The notes beneath the pieces were generated by a model, which made no database searches, was not told the DNA's origin, and saw only the letters and a program-made list of their open reading frames with translations. A program made the translations under genes and the position numbers. DNA of 64,000 bases from Oegoconia quadripuncta (lineage: Eukaryota > Arthropoda > Insecta > Lepidoptera > Autostichidae), in assembly GCA_949316235.1 (NCBI GenBank), contig OX438758.1, positions 14,293,731 to 14,357,730 of the forward strand. The letters are read 5' to 3'. Below are positions 55,851-64,000 of this stretch, piece after piece; positions within the stretch are counted from its first letter, which is position 1; each line of letters starts with the position of its first letter.

Positions 55851-56001
55851 GCTAGCTACCACCATCTTATCTAAATCTGCCGCCGAGCAGCAATGTTAAT
55901 AGCATTGTTGAGTTTCCGGGACAGTACGCTTCCACCTTCGACCTCTCCTTCACTTAGCATCAGGTGTCATTGAGGTCAAGTACGAGCCCGTCGCGCATAA
56001 A
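55851..56001 (+). mobile_element. SINE A 3' half
   Basis: From GCTAGCTACCACCATCTTATC to CCGTCGCGCATAAAGAAAG, with an internal deletion of the gataagatagcc segment. Confidence 0.88.
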
Positions 56002-58755
56002 GAAAGAAAGGAAAACAAATGAATGTATAATCCTGATGGACGAAACCGACATGTTAAAGTAAAATGTCTTCGGAACGCCTTCACCCAGTTTCCATCAAAC
56101 ATGGCTAAAGAACATAAACCCGGGTATAATCCTAAATTAAAAAAAAAATAGAAAACCCTCGTTAGACAACATATCATCGAAATACACCAAAAAACTGTGT
56201 TAATATTTAAATATCTGCGGCTGAGCCGATTTTCAACAAATAGAACCTGTAGTCGAAGCCGCACTCACATCGGACCCCGCTTTACTGAGATACGTCCGAA
56301 CAAAGACAGGATATAAAAATCTTAATTAACGCTAAATCAGAATTACCGTGGAATTTCCATGTTTCTGCAGTAAGTGGTGAAATTCTAGAAAATGCACCAT
56401 TTAGTTTTTCGAATTCGAAAGAATCGGTCGTGGAAACAAATAATTGCTTGCCCAATATTATAGAAAACCGACGCACATAGCTTGACGCCGTTGTGTGTGT
56501 GTGTGTATTTCAATTTATAGTTATCTTACACATTTTCTACAGAGCTACTGTATTTTTGACATGGCAACATTAATTACGTGTTGAATGTGGAAGCACTGAT
56601 TCCAAGTGCTGGTAATAAAGACAGCGTACTGCATTGTCGGACGAAGTACATATAAAAGAAAATATACACGCGACTTTTCATTGGTCAATTCTACTTTTGA
56701 GCAAAATGAATGTCGGTTTGTCAGCTGGTGCTTGTTCGTATTGCTTGCAATTAAAGTAATACAGAAAATGTTTGTTTGTATACACTTTATTGTACAACAT
56801 AAAAATAGGGGTGTTTATGTCAACATGGGATGTACCTACGTTAGATTCGTTTTACCTCTTTTTTACTTTTTATATTTTTCATTCTTGTGACATTTCGCAG
56901 TCTTCAAATAATCCAATTTTAATACATGTATACAATTTATACATTCTTTCATTTAAAAGGAAGCAAAGCAAAAAACACGATTGCTCTCCCGATGTGTACA
57001 AAAGCATAAAAAGCTAGATATTTCATGTTACATATACATACAAAATCATTATATACAGTCGTGTGTCAATGTGCAACTAGACCAGTATGTGAGTGCTCAC
57101 TGTGGCCGTATGGATGGCCTTAGAACTTCGTTGGACTTCGTTCGCGGCGTACGGTTTCGGTGAGGCGATAGATGTAAAGAAAGGCGCGGTCGCAGCCCAA
57201 GGTTAAGGGATGGGTCATTTTTGTACTCAACTTTGTAAAACAAGTAAATAAGAAAGGTTTTTGATAAAATACAAAACCTAAATCACTAAAACAACGGGAG
57301 AATAAGAATAAAAAAGTGTATAAGCTACTTAAATATTGAGCAACACGAAATGGCTCAGCTTGAGCTGCACCAGAAACAGGATTCTGTACAGCGGTGATTT
57401 TCAGTCACTCCCTCTCCCTGAGGTGTTTTGTTTTTGGTTTATTTATTCATAGAACATTATTTGAACAATCTTCACTATAAGACGCCTACGAAAACCTGTA
57501 AAGGTTTGTGTGTAGTGCGAATGAGGTCACTGACCCGCCGCGTTATTAATTATTACAAAAGCTATGTAACGTAACTTAAATATCTAGATACATAAAATGA
57601 TATGCGAAAGTATGTACACGTGTCTCTCTATCGAAATAAAATTTGTTGGAAAGGCACTCCCTACATAGTTCCATCTATAAAGTACTTCTTTAGTGCATTT
57701 TTACATTGTTTTATGTTATGTGAATATAGTTCCCCAGGAATACTATTTAAAATATCTGGTAAAATATAATCCCATGCGGGATGCGGTTATGCGGAAGTGG
57801 TGACACGAGGGCTAACATAAATGGAAAAAATATCAATGAAAACAAACATCTTCTATTCCTTTATAGCTCATTTCGTCAGTCCGTCTATCCGTCACAACGT
57901 AAAGACCGTGAGCATATTCTGTACGTCAGCTCGCCCTGATAAGTTGTAATTTTGTGGCTCCGTTTGCTGCGAATAGCGGCACGTGTGGCGAGGCATTCGC
58001 GACGCATGCATCGAGATGGCCGGACACACAGGATTTCGCAGATTCATAGCCGCGTGTCGGAGATCTAAGTAATAGTTGCGCCTAGCTCGTTTTGTGCCCC
58101 ACATCTACGTATAGTGCGCTCACTGTCCCCATATGTGCGTGTAGTATCGCTATGATTTACGATTATCCCCATTGGCTTTACGATATATCATTCTGGTGGC
58201 CACCCGCGTGGAAAAGTGTAAAGCCTTCAGAGGGTAAAGTACGAGTAAGTAGGTAAAATGGAACGAAAACTTATTAGATTTATTATGAGTTCTTTTATTA
58301 GGGTACAACCTTTCATGTCTTATCTTTCGCCTTTGGAGACTTCAATATATAATACGCTTTAATGTACATTATTATGAGAGAGGTAGAGAAAAACTCCTCT
58401 ATAAATGAAAATGAGTTTATAAGGCCGAATGAATGATATTGTCTTGCAATTTTTTCATTATACCACAGAATAGGTAATAGTATGATTATACCAAGTTTCT
58501 TGTATAAATTTATGAAGATCCATCCATTTATGAGTGCTTAAATTAAAATTAATGGAAGACAGGTGTTTTTCCTTATTGCGACGGCAGCCTTATCATATTT
58601 TCCCAGTGAATCTCTGTTTAAGTCAAAAGGTGATAAAGAATAAATATTTGGCATTTATAAGGCAGCCTTAAAGAAAGTAAGATCACATAAAGGAGTTTCT
58701 GACCCTTCAAGTAAGTTTCTGCCAAAATTCCTGTTGCCACAGTTGAAGATCCATA
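56002..58755. other. Long repeat-poor stretch
   Basis: No clear repeat in 2.7 kb. A GC-rich patch at 57890-58140 has an open minus frame (RHTCRYSQQTEPQNYN) with a possible ttacttag acceptor and gtacag donor, but its phase does not join the split gene. A (GT)n run lies at 56493-56506. Confidence 0.3.
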
Positions 58756-58915
58756 TTAACATTATAAATGCGAAAGTCGGCTTTGACGCCTAAACTGCTG
58801 AACCGATTATATTGAAATTTGGCAGAGAGATAGCTTGGGAGCCAAGGAATGTCACTTTTCATTATGAAAATCTCCTCGACCAAGTAATTTCACATGGACG
58901 AAGCTTACTGTAATT
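58756..58915 (-). repeat. Repeat K, diverged copy
   Basis: Starts attaacattataaatgcgaaag and continues with ctgctgaaccgattat and tttggcagagagatag; it ends near atggacgaagc. Confidence 0.65.
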
Positions 58916-59043
58916 ATAAATGTGAATGTGTTAATTAGTTTGTCGTTCCTTCACAAGCGTTACGGAGCATCAGCATGATTTAATTTTTTGCGAAAGGATA
59001 GTTGAATCAGAGAAGGACAAAAGCTACTTTTCAGGCTGGGAAA

Positions 59044-59477
59044 ATGGGTCTTTACCTATGAAATTGGAGTTTTTTTTCTTTGTTAAACATATGTACCAAT
59101 TCCTGCGATTTTCAAAGCTATATCCAAATTTGTTTTTTATTTGGAAAATGGAACATTATTTCAAGGTTTCACATGAAATATTTTTTAATTTCTGGGTTAA
59201 ATCACATAATAAAAAAAATTTGAACACAGCTCTTTTCATGTGCTTCCTTCCCATAATCATTTATAAACTTTTATACACTAACTTTTATAAAGCGGTTACT
59301 TTAAAAAATTAACGCTGCCTATACTTAACTTAATGTTATCCGATAATACACACAAAATTTAGCTAAATTTTGGATTTGCCGTTCCCAAATAAAAAAAACA
59401 AAAATGTTTCTATGGAGAAAACAGTCTTAATGAAATTCTTCATACAAAACGCCAATTTCATAGGTAAGGACCTAATA
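59044..59477. mobile_element. TA-target MITE, copy 6
   Basis: The left end is slightly truncated (ATGGGTCTTTACCTATG), the right end is ATAGGTAAGGACCTAATA. Same orientation as copies 3 and 4. The MKLEFFFF frame is open for about 84 codons. Confidence 0.92.
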
Positions 59478-60318
59478 TACAACCATTACACGCGGACAGA
59501 AGCTAATAAAGAATAGGCTGCATTAGAGTTTTCTAAGAGATTGCTAAAAACAAAGTAGGAAACATTGCTTTCTTAGCTTCCTAAGTTATTAGATTGGGCA
59601 TATAAACCATAGACAGGACCACTTGGGTTACGATATGAAGGTCCTGTCACTTCTACACTATTTTGTCAGTGATAAAGCTGTTTCAATTGGAAGAGGCGAA
59701 ACGCTTTGGGAGGAACCCCTTTCAGTAATAGACTTCAACAGGCTGATGACTATGTAACTATTTATTTCACTACCTGGAAATAACGACGTAATATTTAATA
59801 CTAGCTTTTACGCTAGCAACAATAGTAAATGGTATTTCGAGGGAGCAAAATAATATTTTTACGGCGAGGGTGCTATTTTGAAATCTGAGCGCAGCGAGGG
59901 ATTCAATATACGTCGCCAGAGGTACAAATAATTTTGCGACCGAGTGATACACTCCACTTTTCATTTTCCTCTACGAGAGAAACAAATAAGAAGCGCTTTT
60001 ACATATAACTTATGAATATATTTATTTAAAATGTTATTAGAGTGTTATTAAAGTATAGTAACAACTAAAAATTTATTAAAGGCAATAATAAGTACGAGGA
60101 AGTTATTTACGCCTATAAAAGTTTCTTGGTAAAGAAATACCTACTTTGCTCGCACTTATTGAAGAACCAATCATCTTTTTTCAAATAGATAGGATGAAAT
60201 AGGTAAAATAGAGAGCACATAATTTATTATAAATTTTAAGTTTCCGTCAGAGTGAAAGACCTAATGAATGCGACGGTGACATGACGGTACATTTAAGACA
60301 AATATCAATTCTACATTT
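59478..60318. other. No recognised feature
   Basis: AT-rich. A tttgtttttag acceptor-like site near 59552 has no fitting donor. Confidence 0.4.
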
Positions 60319-60349
60319 ATGTATAGTTATAGTATGGCGGTGACAATAT

Positions 60350-60560
60350 TCAATGGACGGAACCTTTCAGCAGGCTGCGGGGTAGTTTTGCGGCGCGGGC
60401 GCGGGTGGTCGAATGGCGAACAATGGCGGCCGCTGGCCAATGACACATGCGCACCTGCGGCCGTTGACACGTGCTGCGCGGGCGCACGGAGCGCGTGCGC
60501 GTTTGCGTCCAACGCTAATGAGTGTGACTTATTGCAATCTCTTTATGCGATGTGAGGCGT
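60350..60560. promoter_or_regulatory. CpG-rich island with promoter-type motifs
   Basis: Strong CpG enrichment. On the plus strand gaacaatggcggccgctgg contains an AAnATGGCGGC site (YY1/Pho consensus), and gctggccaatgac contains a CCAAT box. No TATA box is evident. It lies about 0.8 kb downstream (minus sense) of the candidate start codon at 61376, so it could be a promoter or enhancer of the split gene. Open frames here lack an ATG in context and are not called genes. Confidence 0.4.
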
Positions 60561-60640
60561 TATGAACCAACAAGAAAATGCTTTTTGTAACCATCAGATG
60601 CCTAATTCAACACATTCATGGTTCATACTAGGTTCTAAGC

Positions 60641-60876
60641 CAGTGGTGGGCAAACTACGGCCCGCCGATGACGGTCCTTCGAAATTAATAATATATGGCC
60701 CGTGATAATTATGTAATTAATCGCATAAATGTTAAATTAGAATTTGTAAATCAACATTTATAAAAGTGTGTAATACTTTAATGTAATGTTTTTATAATAT
60801 GACCTTAATTATGGCCCTCCTCTAAAAAATCTTAAACTTTCTGGCCCCCCGTATGAAGAAAGTTTGCCCACCACTG
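60641..60876. mobile_element. hAT-type MITE with 16-bp inverted ends
   Basis: CAGTGGTGGGCAAACT (60641-60656) is exactly mirrored at 60861-60876. The flanks TTCTAAGC and TTCTAAAC match at seven of eight bases. The interior has ggcccg/cgggcc-like ends and an AT-rich centre, with no coding capacity. Confidence 0.93.
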
Positions 60877-60884
60877 TTCTAAAC

Positions 60885-61367
60885 CATTCTGTCACGTCCG
60901 CCGTATTTGTGTTCATTAAAATGCAATCTCTTTGATGGTACAAAAGAAATTTAACATCTTTCCTTGTACCATGACCTACAGGCCCACATTCAGTGTTTCC
61001 CGAACGAGTGGGGCTTGTGTCACCTTGTAAAAGTTTAAGGAAGGAAACTTAACCGTCAACATGACGTATCAATGCATAACACCATTTAGCACTTCCAGCA
61101 CAACTTTTCGCAAACAAAACACTATCTAAATCTATCAGTTATATTATGATACGAGTAACAACAGTGAGTGATAGAATGAGTTTTGTATAACGAGAACATG
61201 TAAATGATAAATGTAGATGTGACAATAATGAGGCCTATAGCAAAGAATACTAATTAATAACTATTCCAACAGCAAGAGGGAAACCGTCCAAACTCGTTAC
61301 ACCTAAAACGCTGTCAACTACACAAGAACATCAGATTGAAATTTAAATATTTATAAAGCAAACTTAC
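60885..61367. other. No recognised feature
   Basis: A patch at 60980-61030 has weak splice-like sites on both strands, none convincing. Confidence 0.35.
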
Positions 61368-61376
61368 GTCATCCAT
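61368..61376 (-). CDS. Candidate first coding exon (start codon plus three codons)
   Basis: On the minus strand, ctgaacaATGGATGAC is followed at once by gtaagtttgc, a near-perfect donor. The ATG context (aaca-ATG-G) is good for insects. It would encode M-D-D and leave in phase 0. Exon 46971-47062 needs phase 1, so at least one unseen exon must lie between; a 13-nt candidate (53050-53062) would fit. The 5' UTR would continue to higher coordinates. Confidence 0.33.
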
Positions 61377-61974
61377 TGTTCAGTTGCGCCACAAAAAATA
61401 ACTCATCAAGCCTTATTCCAAACAAGCAACTTCCTTTTTACTTATGTAAAAATTGTCTACCTATAATGTTGTTTTATTTACATTTTCAACTGGTCACGAA
61501 ATGGGGAGGGCGAGTATGGGTTGTACCTTACAATCACTGTATTACAAACCTGCATGGTTAAACATCATGGGTAGCTAAATTTGTCACGGTACGTTTTCAC
61601 CGTAAATGGTGCTAATCGGCAATTCGCATGTCAACAGCCCCAACATCGGCACATCAAACATGAGTTTACTCAAACCTTTGTGGTTTAGAAAAGTATTGCT
61701 CTATCACTGCTGCTCGAAGCAGCAAATAACAACATTACCGATAAAGTTCGACAGTAACGAGAACGGTTTGCGTAAACTCATGATGGAGGTGCAGATCGAC
61801 ATAATACAATCTTACCTAATGATCGCGGAATTCCTGAGTGAAATGAAAACGTCAACTTTTACTGAAGAATGTTTTTATGATTCATGGCATCCCATACTTT
61901 GTTTGCCTGGTCTACTCAGAATCAGCTTGCTCCAGGGATTGTCTTCTGCAACAGATATGACGTATTGCCACTTC
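61377..61974. other. Unique sequence under a 166-codon open frame
   Basis: The plus frame 61606-62106 is the longest in the window, but its last third is antisense to an RTE remnant and the rest has no family resemblance. Confidence 0.4.
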
Positions 61975-62105
61975 AGCCTGCTAACTTTCACAGCTATGTC
62001 GACGGCTTTAGTTCTCCGGCGGATCACCTCATTCCGGATCTTGTTTCAAACTAACTCCGAACATAACTTCCATAGCATGTTGACCGATTTCAAGCTTTCG
62101 GACTA
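61975..62105 (-). pseudogene. RTE-clade LINE reverse-transcriptase C-terminus
   Basis: The minus strand reads HAMEVMFGVSLK, a one-base frameshift, then NKIRNEVIRRRTKAVDIA and VSRLKWQ, followed by a WSKLIL...RPGK stretch. It matches the RTE consensus MLGVSLRDRIRNEEIRRRTK-V-DIA. Dead copy. Confidence 0.82.
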
Positions 62106-63655
62106 ATCGTATCGCCAGCGGTTTGTAACATTTCAAAACTCAAACCTCATTCGTTACTGAATACAAAGCAGTTTAAATGTATATTGTTGTTACAAAACAG
62201 AGTAAAAAGTACACTCGAATTTGTTTCCGAATGACAGGCTTACTTAAGGATATGTGGAGAACCCTTGAGGTCCTTCTACCAATCACCGGGTAATAGACAA
62301 ACAAAATGGCGAACACGCATCCATATTGTTCGAGGCTACACTACACCGCACCGCGAAACGTAATGAGGTCAATGCGGCCGTCGAGATGTCTCGAGGCCTT
62401 TGCCTTCGCTTAAGGAAGTTGATTTTGTTTTACTGCTCGCCGTGTTGAATTTTAAACATTAGTATCTGTTGCTGTCTACGTGTCACTCTCTCGACCTGTT
62501 TCGTTTTCCTCTTTTATAATAACGACTAAGAAATTTTGCATTGATGCGTGGATAGTAACTAGAGGCGTGATTTGAATGGAAAGTTTGACTCTAATAAGTG
62601 ATGAGCTGGATAAGAGCATTAGCAGTAGTAGATTGGTATTCTGCTCATCAATGTACTTCTACGCTATTGTAATGACGCAACTCGCAGAAGGAGAGTTGGT
62701 ATTTCTTGGAACCATACGTCATTATCGGGATTTGATATTCCATAAATTACTATTAATTATTACATGTATGGTACCTTATTATCATGTCATAAAAAATAAA
62801 GAGTTATAGGACCTGCTTATCAGTTTTTTTTCTAATATCTCTTAACGAACGATATTGATGTAACGTGATGTAACGACATAAAAAAAAACACTTCAATTAT
62901 TAGCGAATTTTTTGCAATACCTATCATATGTAGAAAACGTTGGATCTTCTGTCATTGTTTTGCCTTAATCACAACGCAGGTGAATTTGGCAACCTACAAA
63001 ATCGTAGAATTGTGGTATACCCCTAAACACCTTTCGTGAGGGACGTGAAGAGACACATTAATTCTACACGTTGTGCCTCTTTGATGCACCGCTCTTAGGT
63101 AACGTAATAGAACGTCACAGGGAAACCTAATCATTGAATATTAAGAGCCATTTAACTAGTCTTTGTCTCGGCTCTATTTTGTAGGTACTTTTATGATATA
63201 AACTGCATCTGCTCTGCGTCGAGCGGCGAACCTAATGTAACGAGTAGGTATTTTGTATGCAGACGACGGATTGCACAAACACCCATCTATAACACCGTAT
63301 AGTGTGTACCGGAGTGAAATCTACTTTAACTAGAATGAACATCAAACGGATGAGATACACCAGCTTATGGACAAGAGCTTCTGTAGTCTGAGAGTGAGTA
63401 TACTTTATCAACTGGTGTTGAGAATAATTATTTCGTCCTGATGCAGTGTTAACATTTAAACAGAACATACTCTATTTAAACACATTGTCTGTTTATTTTA
63501 GAGCTCTTTGCATAGGTATAGACGCTATGTGAAGGGGTGCTCAACTCTTCCTTCACACTATACCATTTCCAATCACCACAGATCATTAAATTTTATTGAA
63601 CTTGTGGTAAAGATTGCTCGAGTAACATTTCAGGTTCCCCAAATTTTATATAGGT
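62106..63655. other. Mostly unique, with a promoter-like patch
   Basis: A GC-rich patch at 62295-62425 includes aaaatggcgaac and CpG clusters. Minus-strand atATGGATGCG...cccg/gtgattgg could be an alternative first exon but leaves in phase 2, which does not fit exon 46971. Nothing else is seen. Confidence 0.3.
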
Positions 63656-63898
63656 ACTAGCTTCCCGCCCTCGGCTTCGCCTGTGTGGAATAACTTTATC
63701 GTGGAAATTTGTTTATCCCGCGGGAACTACTCACTTTACCGGGATAAAAAGTATCCTATGTTTTAATCCAGGGTATATTCTACCTATATACCAAATTTCA
63801 TCCAAATCCGTTCATCCGTTTCGCCATGATTGAGCAACAAACAAACAAATAAATATACAAACAAACATACAAACTTTCGCATTTATAATATTAGTTAG
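63656..63898 (+). repeat. Repeat K, best-preserved copy
   Basis: Starts CTAGCTTCCCGCCCTCGGCT and ends ATTTATAATATTAGTTAG. It contains ccgcgggaactac, gggataaaaagtatcctatg and tttcatccaaatccgttc. Related copies at 19500, 24561, 45629, 47947 and 58756 define the family; a common lepidopteran repeat of unsettled class. Confidence 0.88.
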
Positions 63899-64000
63899 AT
63901 GGGGAAGTATGCAATATTTGAACGTTTTTCTTCGCGGCGGTAGCGATTTGACTGTGTTTGAAATGTTTTAAGTCTTTCAAATAATGAATAATGTCATTTG
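63899..64000. other. Window end, nothing recognised
   Basis: About 100 bp with no feature. Confidence 0.4.

Noticed and set aside
56269..56284. 16-nt minus-strand micro-exon with good acceptor and donor
   Set aside because: It does not convert phase 0 to phase 1 without a stop, and exons this short occur by chance with such site pairs.
57892..58104. 70-codon minus-strand frame in a GC-rich patch with possible splice sites
   Set aside because: Its entry and exit phases do not join the candidate start exon or exon 46971, and no domain is recognised.
60453..60512. Alternative first exon in the CpG island
   Set aside because: The frame has no ATG (it begins at TTG) and is closed upstream by a stop.
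61606..62106. The longest open frame in the window (166 codons, plus strand)
   Set aside because: Its last third is antisense to an RTE C-terminal remnant, and the rest has no splice context or recognisable domain.

Overview
The window looks like insect, most likely lepidopteran, nuclear DNA. It is AT-rich and has no bacterial-style genes. It is packed with repeats whose style I associate with moths and butterflies: at least three tRNA-headed SINE families, 3' ends of RTE-clade LINEs ending near a GEAYxQQW peptide, a CR1/jockey-type LINE end, hAT and TA-target MITEs, and several foldback elements. These family names come from recognition, not from a search.

Underneath the repeats I read one split gene on the minus strand, which is the main result. 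Six short exons lie at 46971-47062, 42493-42570, 39041-39085, 38010-38108, 36484-36541 and 25794-25933. Each has an AG acceptor and a GT donor (or, for the last, a stop codon), and the phases chain as 1-0, 0-0, 0-0, 0-0, 0-1, 1-stop. The frame stays open across all six and gives the C-terminal ~170 residues of a proline- and serine-rich, basic-tailed protein that I cannot name. Every exon is shorter than 60 codons, so an ORF-length scan does not see the gene. Introns run from about 0.9 to 10.5 kb and are filled with SINEs, MITEs and tandem repeats. The 5' part is unresolved; an ATG followed after three codons by a strong donor at 61368-61376 is a possible start.

Layout. 1-9.2 kb: a hAT MITE, nested SINE/RTE copies, a TA MITE and unique sequence. 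9.2-12.6 kb: GC-rich exon-like islands and a pair of perfect adjacent hairpins. 12.6-25.2 kb: dispersed repeats and ten exact 64-bp tandem units at 21565-22204. 25.8-47.1 kb: the six-exon gene and its introns. 47-64 kb: repeats, CpG-rich foldbacks, a local cluster of four related segments (54-55.6 kb), and GC-rich promoter-like islands near 60.4 and 62.3 kb.

No functional tRNA, rRNA, CRISPR array or intact transposase was found. All long ORFs examined are antisense to, or embedded in, repeats, or have no support beyond being open.
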